From assembly GCA_021802185.1 (NCBI GenBank), contig JAKAAV010000020.1:1-12291 (forward strand): DNA of 12,291 nt, written 5' to 3'. A program made the translations under genes and the position numbers. Under the pieces are notes generated by a model. It saw only the letters and a list, made by a program, of their open reading frames with translations. It ran no database searches and had not been told where the DNA came from. Below are positions 7,007 through 12,291 of this stretch, piece after piece. Every line of letters begins with the position of its first letter. The stretch's first letter is position 1. The stretch is from Chloroflexota bacterium. GTDB taxonomy: Bacteria; Chloroflexota; Limnocylindria; Limnocylindrales; CSP1-4.

Positions 7007-7602
7007 CGGGCGTCCCGTCTCGGACCCCGCAGCGGGCCGCGTGTCCCCGGCGGCAGGCGATCCACGCGCCGCGATGCCGGCTCCGGCTCGGGCCCGGCGC
7101 CGCGACGCCACTCGCCCGACCGTCCGCCCGACTTCTCCAGCAGGCGCACCATCCGGATCTCGGCGCCGCGCTCGACGCCCTTCACCATGTCGTAGATCGT
7201 CAGCGCCGCCACCGAAGCCGCGGTCAGCGCCTCCATCTCGACGCCCGTCTGCGCGATCGTCGCCGCCGTGGCACGCACGCGAAGCGCCGACGTCGCCCGG
7301 TCCGGGGTGACCTCGACCACCAGGTCGGTCAGCGGGATCGGGTGGCACAGCGGCACGAGCTCGGAGGTGCGCTTGCCACCCATCACGCCGGCCATCTCCG
7401 CGACGGTGAACACGTCGCCCTTCGGCACGTCGCCGTCGATCACGAGGCTCAGCGTGTCCTGCGACACGACGACCTCGGCCTCTGCGACCGCCCGGCGGAC
7501 GGTCGGAGGCTTCTCGCTGACGTCGACCATCCGCGGGCGCCCCGACCGGTCGACATGCGTGAGCCGGCGCCTCGCCGCCCGCGGCGCGCCCTGGTCGGTC
7601 AT
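7003..7602 (-). CDS. moaC: MoaC, cyclic pyranopterin monophosphate synthase
   Basis: MoaC converts the 3',8-cyclo-GTP made by MoaA into cyclic pyranopterin monophosphate, the first stable intermediate of molybdenum-cofactor synthesis. The core is clear: LTHVDRSGRPRMVDVSEKPP (14-33), VPKGDVFTVAEMAGVMGGKR (59-78), TSELVPLCHPIPLTDL (79-94) with the metal/substrate-site C-H, and TGVEMEALTAASVAALTIYD followed by MVKGVERG (119-146). The catalytic lysines (K61 and K141) and the aspartate of YDMVK (D138) are all present. Residues 165-199 are an Arg/Pro-rich tail (family proteins usually end near 160). The start ATG at 7602 has GGAGGA (7611-7616) at 8 bases. moaB overlaps its 3' end. The moeA stop lies 90 bases upstream, the widest gap in this operon, and a tiny ORF ends on the moaC start. 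Confidence 0.96.
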   Translation of the reverse strand: MTDQGAPRAARRRLTHVDRSGRPRMVDVSEKPPTVRRAVAEAEVVVSQDTLSLVIDGDVPKGDVFTVAEMAGVMGGKRTSELVPLCHPIPLTDLVVEVTPDRATSALRVRATAATIAQTGVEMEALTAASVAALTIYDMVKGVERGAEIRMVRLLEKSGGRSGEWRRGAGPEPEPASRRVDRLPPGTRGPLRGPRRDAR

Positions 7603-7658
7603 GCCGTCGCTCCTCCGCGTCGCGCGTTCCGCGTCCCATCTCCGGTCATGCGCGCCAT
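7599..7658 (-). CDS. Possible leader mini-ORF upstream of moaC
   Basis: Nineteen codons (MARMTGDGTRNARRGGATA) fill most of the gap between moeA and moaC, and the stop overlaps the moaC ATG by ATGA. The second ATG (7649) has a GAAGGG about 9 bases upstream. It may be a leader peptide that couples moaC translation, or may simply be chance in GC-rich sequence. It has no resemblance to a known protein, and the frame is open further upstream into moeA. It also contains the GGAGGA used by moaC. Confidence 0.2.
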   Translation of the reverse strand: MARMTGDGTRNARRGGATA

Positions 7659-7692
7659 CCCTTCAACACGAGCGTCGATCCGCACGTCGGCG

Positions 7693-9024
7693 TCACGCCC
7701 CCTCCCCCTCCAGCATGAGCACGTCCACCTCCCCACCGGCGGGGAGCCCGGGCAGTTCCTCCGGCACGATCGCGAGTCCATCGGCGGCCGCCAGCGCCGA
7801 CAGCACGTGCGAACCCTGCGCGCCGGCGGGACGGACGACCAACCCGTCGGGTCGCGATGGGTCTGTTTCGACTCGCACGCGCAGGAACGCGCGCCTGCCG
7901 GGTGCCTTCGACACCGCCTCGGTGAGCGTGCCCCGGACTCGACGCCTCGCGCCAGGGACGCCCTCCCGCGGCTGCTCGCCCAGGAGCAGGCGCAGCAGCG
8001 GACGGACGAACAGCTCGAACGTCACGAACGCGCTGACCGGGTTGCCCGGGAGACCGAAGAGCGCGACCGGCCGGTCCGGATCGGTTCGATCGCCCGCCCG
8101 ACCGGCGAGCGTCCGGCCGAACGCGAGCGGCTTCCCGGGCTGGATCGCGACCCGCCAGAAGTCGACGGTTCCGAGCGACGAGAAGGCGTCGCGGACGTGA
8201 TCGTGCGCACCGACGGAGACTCCCCCGCTGAGCACGACGACGTCCGACTCCGCGACCGCCGTCGCGAGCCGCTCCCGGAGGGAAGCGGGCTCGTCGGGCG
8301 CGATGCCGAACGACGTCGCCACGGCGCCCGAGGCGCGCGCCTGTGCCAGCAGGGCAGGCGTGTTGCTGTCGTGGATCCGGGCAGGCGGCAGCGGCGTCCC
8401 GGCCGGCATCAGCTCGTCGCCGGTCGCGAGGATCCCGACGCGGGGCCGGCGGTGGACGGAGACGCGGGCTGCGCCGGCGGCCGCGGCGAGCGCGATCGCG
8501 GCGGGACCGACGAGGCGTCCGGCGGCGAGCACGAGGGCACCGGACCTGACGTCCTCGCCGGCAGACCGGACGTTCGCGCCTGGCGGTGCCGGGGCGCGGA
8601 TCCCCACCACGCCGGGAAGCTCGGCGACGCCGGGTGGGGCGTCGGTGTCCTCGACGGGAACGATGGAGTCCGACCCCTCCGGCACCATCGCCCCGGTCAT
8701 GATCCGCAGCGCCGACCCCGGCGTCACGGCCCGCGGCGGCACGTGCCCGGCCGCGACCTCGCCGAGGACGCGCAGCCGGACCGGCGTCCCGGGCGAGGCG
8801 TGCGCCACGTCCGCGGACCGCACGGCGTACCCGTCCATCGCGCTGTTGTCCCAGGGTGGAAGCGACGTGGACGCGACCACGGGCGCGGCGAGGACCTGGC
8901 CGAGTGCCTCGTCCGGGCCGACCTCCTCGGCCGGCAGCGCGGACCAGCCGTCGAGCACGCGCCGGAGCGCGTCTTCGAGCCGCAGCGTCGCGCCGCCGCC
9001 GACGAGCATGTCGCGCGACGTCAC
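7693..9024 (-). CDS. moeA: MoeA, molybdopterin molybdenumtransferase
   Basis: MoeA inserts molybdate into adenylated molybdopterin to finish the basic molybdenum cofactor. The 443-residue protein is full length. It shows the four-domain order by motif: LPPWDNSAMDGYAVRSADV (55-73, including the conserved D59 and the MDGYA core), GEVAAG and IMTGAMVPEGSDSIVPVED (88-126), the MogA-like domain with VGILATGDEL (196-205), DSNTPAL (219-225), VVVLSGGVSVGAHDHVRD (262-279) and FWRVAIQPGKPLAFG (289-303), then FGLPGNPVSAFVTFE (323-337) and a C-terminal beta-barrel domain (350-443). The GTG start at 9024 overlaps the preceding stop (GTGA) and has GGGGAGGA (9031-9038) at 6 bases, so it is preferred over the ATG at 9009. 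Substrate-side partners moaC and moaB follow 90 bases later in the same direction. Confidence 0.96.
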   Translation of the reverse strand: MTSRDMLVGGGATLRLEDALRRVLDGWSALPAEEVGPDEALGQVLAAPVVASTSLPPWDNSAMDGYAVRSADVAHASPGTPVRLRVLGEVAAGHVPPRAVTPGSALRIMTGAMVPEGSDSIVPVEDTDAPPGVAELPGVVGIRAPAPPGANVRSAGEDVRSGALVLAAGRLVGPAAIALAAAAGAARVSVHRRPRVGILATGDELMPAGTPLPPARIHDSNTPALLAQARASGAVATSFGIAPDEPASLRERLATAVAESDVVVLSGGVSVGAHDHVRDAFSSLGTVDFWRVAIQPGKPLAFGRTLAGRAGDRTDPDRPVALFGLPGNPVSAFVTFELFVRPLLRLLLGEQPREGVPGARRRVRGTLTEAVSKAPGRRAFLRVRVETDPSRPDGLVVRPAGAQGSHVLSALAAADGLAIVPEELPGLPAGGEVDVLMLEGEGA

Positions 9025-9734
9025 CGGGCGTCCTCCCCGGGGAGCGAGTGCGCGTCGGCAGCGCGCCGGGCTCCGGCCTCGAGCGACCGGAGCCGGGCCG
9101 TCGCCAGCAGCCACGCGACCGCGCACAGGATGAGCACGAGTGCCGCCAGCGTCATCGCGACGAGCTCCCAGAACGGCGTCGGGTAGAGCTGGACCATCTT
9201 CTCCGTCGCGCTGTTGAACTCCCAGTTGCCCTGCGGGAAGAAGATCTCGTGGAACAGCGTGAACGCCGTGTCGAACGCCACGCCGAAGAAGAGTCCGACC
9301 GCCGCGAACACGACGGCAAACGCGACCGCGCCCGTCCTCGCCGCTCGCCACGCACGCGGGTCGCGCCGGTACCGTGCCAGCGACACGACGAGCGCGAGCG
9401 CGCCCGCGGCGACGACGACCAGGAACGCGTGGAGCAGGTTCGACGCGTCGTGCAGATGGGAGGCCTCGGCGGGATCGTAGAAGCGCGTGCTGCTCCCGGG
9501 GGTCGGGAACGCGAACGTGGCAGGGCCGAACACCAGTTCGTGGATCGTCCGGTCCGAAACGGCGTGCGTCGCACTCCGGTCGAGGCCGAGGATCGAGGCG
9601 CTCCCCGCGGCATCGAGGGCGGCGTGGATGTATGCCGGGTCGAGCAGCACGAGCACGGCGACGCCCAGGACCGTGAGCGCGGTACCCAGCCCGATCGTGG
9701 CACGTGCCAATGCCCCGGCCCGGGGACCGGTCAC
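9021..9734 (-). CDS. DUF1461 / TIGR01906-type integral membrane protein
   Basis: This 237-residue membrane protein has four predicted membrane segments (about 14-34, 103-121, 135-156, 188-213), a long outer loop after the first (35-100) and the DUF1461 hallmarks: HLHDASNLLHAF (93-104) and, in the loop between segments three and four, FTLFHEIFFPQGNWEFNSAT with EKMVQLYPTPFWE (158-190), the FH-x3-FF-x2-G-x-W and LYP-x2-FW pattern of the family. Function is not established for this family. The GTG start at 9734 is preferred over an upstream ATG (9824): AGGAGG (9741-9746) lies 6 bases before it, and the extra 30 residues would be an Arg-rich run. The gene overlaps moeA by GTGA and so probably heads the operon. 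It may be unrelated to cofactor synthesis; in related genomes it may simply sit in different contexts. Confidence 0.85.
   Translation of the reverse strand: MTGPRAGALARATIGLGTALTVLGVAVLVLLDPAYIHAALDAAGSASILGLDRSATHAVSDRTIHELVFGPATFAFPTPGSSTRFYDPAEASHLHDASNLLHAFLVVVAAGALALVVSLARYRRDPRAWRAARTGAVAFAVVFAAVGLFFGVAFDTAFTLFHEIFFPQGNWEFNSATEKMVQLYPTPFWELVAMTLAALVLILCAVAWLLATARLRSLEAGARRAADAHSLPGEDAR
9031..9038 (-). promoter_or_regulatory. Shine-Dalgarno that decides the moeA GTG start
   Basis: GGGGAGGA lies 6 bases before GTG 9024, within the end of the DUF1461 gene. The next in-frame ATG (9009) would be 21 bases from it, too far, so the GTG start is supported. Confidence 0.65.
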
Positions 9735-9740
9735 GCGGCT

Positions 9741-9746
9741 CCTCCT
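9741..9746 (-). promoter_or_regulatory. Shine-Dalgarno that decides the DUF1461 GTG start
   Basis: AGGAGG lies 6 bases before GTG 9734. This is a near-ideal site and the reason for preferring the shorter protein over the ATG at 9824. Confidence 0.7.
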
Positions 9747-9791
9747 CGCGCGCCTGCTCCTGCTCTCACCGACCCTCGATCGCGTGCTCCA

Positions 9792-9847
9792 TCGCGCCAC
9801 CTCGGCGACCCCGGCGGGCGACACGGCGCGGCTCTCGCGCCACCTCG
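9792..9847. repeat. Pair of 13-bp perfect direct repeats near the operon start
   Basis: TCGCGCCACCTCG occurs at 9792-9804 and 9835-9847, spaced 43 bases start to start (about four helical turns). The second copy abuts the candidate -10 hexamer of the operon. The position just inside the likely leader would suit a repressor or autoregulator, but GC-rich sequence makes chance repeats of this length possible. Confidence 0.5.
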
Positions 9848-9853
9848 ATTATG
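9848..9853 (-). promoter_or_regulatory. Candidate -10 element for the DUF1461-mo-etf operon
   Basis: CATAAT on the minus strand matches 5 of 6 bases of TATAAT and stands out in a GC-rich stretch. It is about 115 bases ahead of the GTG at 9734, giving a leader of roughly 110 bases. No TTGACA-like -35 sits at 16-18 bases, so the call is tentative. A 13-bp direct repeat (TCGCGCCACCTCG on the plus strand, 9792-9804 and 9835-9847) lies just downstream of it, with one copy touching the element. Confidence 0.3.
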
Positions 9854-9899
9854 CCCGCCTCCCGCGTCGGTGGTCGTCGCAGCGCACGCGGCGGCGTCC

Positions 9900-9962
9900 G
9901 GCAATTGGATGGCAGGTAGTAACGGCAGCTTCCGGGACCTTCGGTGGGTGTCGGGCAATTGG
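9900..9962. repeat. Two GGCAATTGG direct repeats 54 bp apart
   Basis: GGCAATTGG occurs at 9900-9908 and 9954-9962, with a palindromic CAATTG core that is conspicuously AT-rich for this window. In the plus-strand frame ending at 10226 both copies read S-G-N-W, exactly 18 codons apart, with different serine codons. They could be paired operator half-sites or an internal protein repeat; the sequence alone does not decide. Confidence 0.4.
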
Positions 9963-10226
9963 CGGGTGCGTAGGATCGAGCAGGTCCCCGGAAAGCAGAG
10001 GTGGCACGTCTTGCGGCACGAATGGACGTTCGCGGCGACGGAGCAGGGTCGCGGGTCGTTCGTGATCGGCGTGTGCGGCGTGTGCGGGATCGTCCGGATG
10101 ATGTGGATGCCCGCCGACCAGCGTGAGGGACGCCTCGACCTGCGGGGCGAGTGTCCGGGCGCGCAGCCAGCGGCGCGCGACAACGTCTCGTCGCTGCCCG
10201 CCGCGCGAGCCGTCGCCGCGCGCTGA
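9909..10226 (+). CDS. Small hypothetical protein with C-x2-C, only plus-strand gene candidate
   Basis: I do not recognise this 105-residue protein. The middle looks like a real protein: RIEQVPGKQRWHVLRHEWTF (26-45) is rich in Trp and His, then VCGVCGIVRMMWMP (54-67) carries a C-x2-C, and LDLRGECPGA (76-85) adds a third cysteine, so a small metal-binding or redox fold is conceivable. The last 20 residues are Ala/Arg-rich. Codon use has GC-rich third positions like its neighbours. ATG 9909 has no Shine-Dalgarno, and an in-frame GTG at 9870 would add 13 residues including a second S-G-N-W. It lies in the 545-base region between two minus-strand units, divergent from DUF1461 and convergent with the aldehyde dehydrogenase. 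An artefact of GC-rich sequence is a serious alternative. Confidence 0.4.
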   Translation: MAGSNGSFRDLRWVSGNWRVRRIEQVPGKQRWHVLRHEWTFAATEQGRGSFVIGVCGVCGIVRMMWMPADQREGRLDLRGECPGAQPAARDNVSSLPAARAVAAR

Positions 10227-10237
10227 TCCGCCCCGCC

Positions 10238-10277
10238 GCCCGCGTGGTGGTGGCGCCGCCGTCTCCGGCGCGCGGGC
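10238..10277. terminator. Candidate bidirectional terminator hairpin
   Basis: GCCCGCG (10238-10244) and CGCGGGC (10271-10277) are perfect 7-bp arms around a 26-base GC-rich loop that can form further inner stems. The structure falls exactly between the 3' ends of the possible plus-strand ORF (stop 10226) and the aldehyde dehydrogenase (stop 10280), where a shared terminator would be expected. There is no T-tract on either strand. Confidence 0.25.
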
Positions 10278-10279
10278 CG

Positions 10280-11794
10280 TCAGGACTTCTGGTCGCCCCA
10301 GACGGTGTAGTGCCAGCCCTTCTCGGCCTCGCCGGTCAGCTCGACCATGACGTGCTTGACCTGCGTGTACTCCTCGAACGCATACGCTGACAGGTCGTTG
10401 CCGTAGCCCGACTGCTTGAACCCGCCGTGCGGCATCTCGCTCGTGAGCGGCAGGTGATCGTTGACCCAGACCTCGCCGAAGTTGAGCGTCTTCGCGGCCC
10501 GCATCGCCCGGAAGACGTCGCGCGTCCACACCGAGCTTGCGAGGCCGTAGCGCACGTCGTTCGCCATCGCGAGGACCTCGTCCTCGGTCTCGAACGGCAG
10601 CACCACGACGACCGGCCCGAAGATCTCCTGCTGGACGATCTCCGAGTCCTGCGCGACGTTGTCGACGAGCGTCGGCTGGTAGAACGCGCCGTGCAGTCCC
10701 GGCACCTCCGCCCGCGCGCCCCCGACCACGACGCGCGCACCGTTCTGCCTGGCGCGCTGGACGAACCCGTCGACCCGCGCGACCTGCTGCTCGCTGATCA
10801 GGCTGCCCATGTCCGTCGCGGGATCGGTCGGGTCGCCGACGCGCGTCGCGCGCATATGGGCCGCGAGCAGTTCGACGAACCGGTCGTACGCGCCACGCTG
10901 GACGTACACGCGCGTCGCGGCCGTGCAGTCCTGACCGCCGTTCACGAGGCCGCCCACCACCGCCCCGCGCGCCGCCGCCTCGAGGTCGGCGTCGTCGAAC
11001 ACGATGAACGGCGCCTTCCCGCCGAGCTCGAGGTGCAGCCTCTTGAGCGTCGGGGCAGCGGCCGCCTGGATCTTCCGGCCGGTTTCCGTGTCGCCGGTCA
11101 GCGACACCATGTCGACGTCCGGATGCGCGACGATCGCGTTCCCGACCACGTCGCCGCGGCCGGTCACGATGTTCAGCACGCCGGCGGGCAGGCCGGCCCC
11201 CGCCGCCAGCTCGCCGAGCATGAGGGTCGTCAGCGGGGTCGCGGTCGCCGGCTTGAGGACGACGCTGTTGCCCGCCGCGAGCGCCGGCCCGATCTTCCAG
11301 GCGGCCATCATCAGCGGGTAGTTCCACGGCGCGATCTGCCCGACCACGCCGATCGGCTCACGCCGGATCATGCTCGTGTGGCTGCCGCTGTACTCCGCTG
11401 CGGCCTTGCCCTCGAGGTGCCGGATCGCACCGGCGAAGAACCGCAGGTTGTCGGCCGCGAACGGGATGTCGGAGTCGTGGCGCAGCTTGATCGCGCTGCC
11501 CGTCTGCGCGACCTCGACCTCCGCCAGCTCGTCGAGGTGCTCGTCGATCAGGTCCGCCAGCCGGTTCAGGACCCGCACGCGGTCCGGCCCGTACATGTCG
11601 CGCCAGCGCCCGTCGCGGAACGCCCGCCGGGCAGCGGCCACGGCCCGATCCACGTCCGCCTCGGTTCCCGCGGGGACCCTGCCGGCGAGCGCGCCGGTCG
11701 CGGGGTTGCGGACCTCGATCCACTCCCCCCCGGACGACTCGACCCACTCGCCGTCGATGAGCATGCGGCGATCGGTGACGGTCGCAATGGCCAT
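10280..11794 (-). CDS. Aldehyde dehydrogenase, aminobutyraldehyde/betaine-aldehyde type
   Basis: This NAD(P)-dependent enzyme oxidises an aldehyde to its acid. It has 504 residues, a normal length. The catalytic set is complete: N158 in APWNYP, K181 in VVLKPAT, E256 in LHLELGGKAP and the nucleophile C290 in NGGQDCTAA. The cofactor loop reads SLTGDTETG (231-239), and EIFGPVV (390-396) follows. NGGQDCTAATRVYV and the C-terminal GYGNDLSAYAFEEYTQVKHV resemble gamma-aminobutyraldehyde dehydrogenases (PatD-like) more than generic members, but betaine or another amino-aldehyde remains possible. The start ATG (11794) has GAGGAG (11805-11810) at 10 bases. It lies 194 bases after an amino acid decarboxylase in the same direction, so the two may serve a pathway that turns an amino acid to an amine, then (with an unseen oxidase or transaminase) to an aldehyde and acid. 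Confidence 0.93.
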   Translation of the reverse strand: MAIATVTDRRMLIDGEWVESSGGEWIEVRNPATGALAGRVPAGTEADVDRAVAAARRAFRDGRWRDMYGPDRVRVLNRLADLIDEHLDELAEVEVAQTGSAIKLRHDSDIPFAADNLRFFAGAIRHLEGKAAAEYSGSHTSMIRREPIGVVGQIAPWNYPLMMAAWKIGPALAAGNSVVLKPATATPLTTLMLGELAAGAGLPAGVLNIVTGRGDVVGNAIVAHPDVDMVSLTGDTETGRKIQAAAAPTLKRLHLELGGKAPFIVFDDADLEAAARGAVVGGLVNGGQDCTAATRVYVQRGAYDRFVELLAAHMRATRVGDPTDPATDMGSLISEQQVARVDGFVQRARQNGARVVVGGARAEVPGLHGAFYQPTLVDNVAQDSEIVQQEIFGPVVVVLPFETEDEVLAMANDVRYGLASSVWTRDVFRAMRAAKTLNFGEVWVNDHLPLTSEMPHGGFKQSGYGNDLSAYAFEEYTQVKHVMVELTGEAEKGWHYTVWGDQKS

Positions 11795-11862
11795 GGCTCG
11801 TTCGCTCCTCGCGCTCCCGACCGCGGGCGCTCCCCGGCGATCGCCCCATGACGGGGGACCGC

Positions 11863-11868
11863 AGTCTA
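11863..11868 (-). promoter_or_regulatory. Weak candidate -10 upstream of the aldehyde dehydrogenase
   Basis: TAGACT on the minus strand (4 of 6 to TATAAT) lies about 70 bases before the ATG at 11794, with no recognisable -35. It would let the dehydrogenase be transcribed apart from the decarboxylase. Confidence 0.2.
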
Positions 11869-11929
11869 GCGCAGCCGCAGCGGAACCGGGTGGCGAGAAG
11901 CCACGGCATCCGAGGTTCTTGGCGGTGTT

Positions 11930-11948
11930 GACGACGAGATTCGTCGTC
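11930..11948. terminator. Perfect 8-bp hairpin in the decarboxylase-ALDH gap
   Basis: GACGACGA (11930-11937), loop GAT, TCGTCGTC (11941-11948) is a tight perfect inverted repeat 41 bases beyond the decarboxylase stop. No T-tract follows on the minus strand. It could be a terminator, an operator or an mRNA stabilising end. A further GACGACGAGG directly follows the decarboxylase stop codon. The 10-bp palindrome GGACGCGTCC (11959-11968) lies between the two. The rest of 11795-11988 shows nothing else. Confidence 0.35.
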
Positions 11949-11988
11949 GGGCAGGGAGGGACGCGTCCGTTTCGAATGGACCTCGTCG

Positions 11989-12291
11989 TCAGGCGGCGGC
12001 CTCGGACAACCGCCTCCCCTGCTCGCGGATGCGGTCCCACGCGAGCTCCACGTGCCGCCGTTCCGTCCGTACGTTGCCGATCGCGAGCCGCAGCGTCATC
12101 CGGCCGCGCAGCCGGGTGTGCGAGAGGAACACGAGGCCTTCCCGGTTCACGGCGTCGAGGAGCGCCGTGTTGAGCGCGTCGAGCTTCTCGGCGATCGCGG
12201 GCTCGTCCTCCCTGGCGGCGGAGGCTGCCGGACGCCACCGGAAGCACACGGTCGAGAACGGCACGGGCGCGAGGAGCTCGGCATCGGGCTC
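11989..12291 (-). CDS. Group II PLP-dependent amino acid decarboxylase (C-terminal 100 residues)
   Basis: The frame is open at the right edge, so this is only the C-terminal end of the gene; the PLP lysine and the catalytic core are outside the window. The visible part starts EPDAELLAPVPFSTVCFRWR, the typical entry to the small C-terminal domain, and continues with LNTALLDAVNREGLVFLSHT and RLRGRMTLRLAIGNVRTERR, ending about 20 residues later. The LSHT-x-L-x-G-x3-LR-x-A-I-G-N block is characteristic of the aromatic-amino-acid / tyrosine / diaminobutyrate decarboxylase family. The substrate cannot be read from this part. It lies directly upstream of the aldehyde dehydrogenase on the same strand, suggesting an amine-producing first step of a shared pathway. 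An internal ATG-like start inside the window would be false. Confidence 0.88.
   Translation of the reverse strand, partial: EPDAELLAPVPFSTVCFRWRPAASAAREDEPAIAEKLDALNTALLDAVNREGLVFLSHTRLRGRMTLRLAIGNVRTERRHVELAWDRIREQGRRLSEAAA

Larger units (their letters stand above)
524..9734 (-). other. Likely single operon: DUF1461-moeA-moaC-moaB-etfD-acd-etfB-etfA-unknown
   Basis: Nine genes run on one strand. Five junctions overlap: DUF1461/moeA (GTGA), moaC/moaB (ATGA), moaB/etfD (GTGA), etfD/acd (ATGA) and etfB/etfA (TGATG). The rest are separated by 90, 47 and 10 bases. No convincing internal promoter is visible. The molybdenum-cofactor trio and the fatty-acid electron-transfer set are joined directly by the moaB/etfD overlap. 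Operon extent is inferred from spacing and orientation only. Confidence 0.7.

Noticed and set aside
7342..9186. A 614-codon plus-strand open frame opposite moeA and moaC
   Set aside because: No family motifs, and fully antisense to two unmistakable Mo-cofactor genes.
9734..9824. N-terminal 30-residue extension of the DUF1461 protein from ATG 9824
   Set aside because: The extension is Arg/Ser-rich, has no good Shine-Dalgarno, and the GTG at 9734 has an ideal one.
9731..10183. A 150-codon minus-strand frame in the gap before DUF1461
   Set aside because: Composition is Arg/Pro/Thr-rich without motifs and it competes with the more protein-like plus-strand frame.
10427..11851. A 474-codon plus-strand frame opposite the aldehyde dehydrogenase
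   Set aside because: Antisense to a gene with all catalytic residues in place; the product has no recognisable domain.
11989..12264. A separate 91-residue protein starting inside the decarboxylase fragment
   Set aside because: The frame stays open to the window edge with typical decarboxylase sequence before that codon, so it is an internal codon rather than a start.

Overview
The window is very GC-rich (roughly 70% or more by eye), with dense bacterial genes, strong GGAGG-type ribosome binding sites and several GTG starts. Nothing in it fixes the taxon. A menaquinone-type ETF oxidoreductase of the EtfD/FadF family, an NrdR, a DUF1461 membrane protein and actinobacterial-style decarboxylase and aldehyde dehydrogenase genes fit a high-GC Chloroflexota or deep-branching Actinomycetota. 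That placement is inference. I see no rRNA, tRNA, CRISPR array, insertion sequence or phage gene.

Almost everything reads on the minus strand, so transcription runs from high to low coordinates. At the right edge lies the C-terminal end of a group II PLP-dependent amino acid decarboxylase (11989-12291). It is followed by a complete aminobutyraldehyde/betaine-type aldehyde dehydrogenase (10280-11794). Together they suggest amine or aromatic/diamino acid catabolism. Next comes a stretch of about 545 bases without a secure gene (9735-10279). It holds one possible plus-strand ORF (9909-10226), short direct repeats and candidate promoter and terminator signals.

The centre is one tightly packed minus-strand gene cluster (9734 down to 524): a DUF1461 membrane protein, moeA, moaC, moaB/mog, an 812-residue EtfD/FadF-type membrane iron-sulfur oxidoreductase, an acyl-CoA dehydrogenase, etfB, etfA and a small membrane-anchored coiled-coil protein. 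Five of its eight junctions overlap by 1-4 bases (GTGA, ATGA or TGATG), so translational coupling is likely. The second half makes a full electron route: acyl-CoA dehydrogenase passes electrons to EtfAB, which passes them to EtfD, which reduces the membrane quinone. The first half is late molybdenum-cofactor synthesis: MoaC makes cyclic pyranopterin, MoaB adenylates molybdopterin and MoeA inserts molybdate. moaA, moaD, moaE and mobA are not in the window.

At the left edge, after a 180-base gap with a 9-bp hairpin, the 5' part of nrdR (ribonucleotide reductase repressor) runs off the window.

Most of the window is recognisable metabolism. The less explained parts are the pairing of Mo-cofactor and ETF genes in one overlapping cluster, the two proteins of unknown function at its ends, the long low-complexity inserts in EtfD, and the repeat-bearing region between the cluster and the aldehyde dehydrogenase. 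I do not see a clearly new defence or mobile system.
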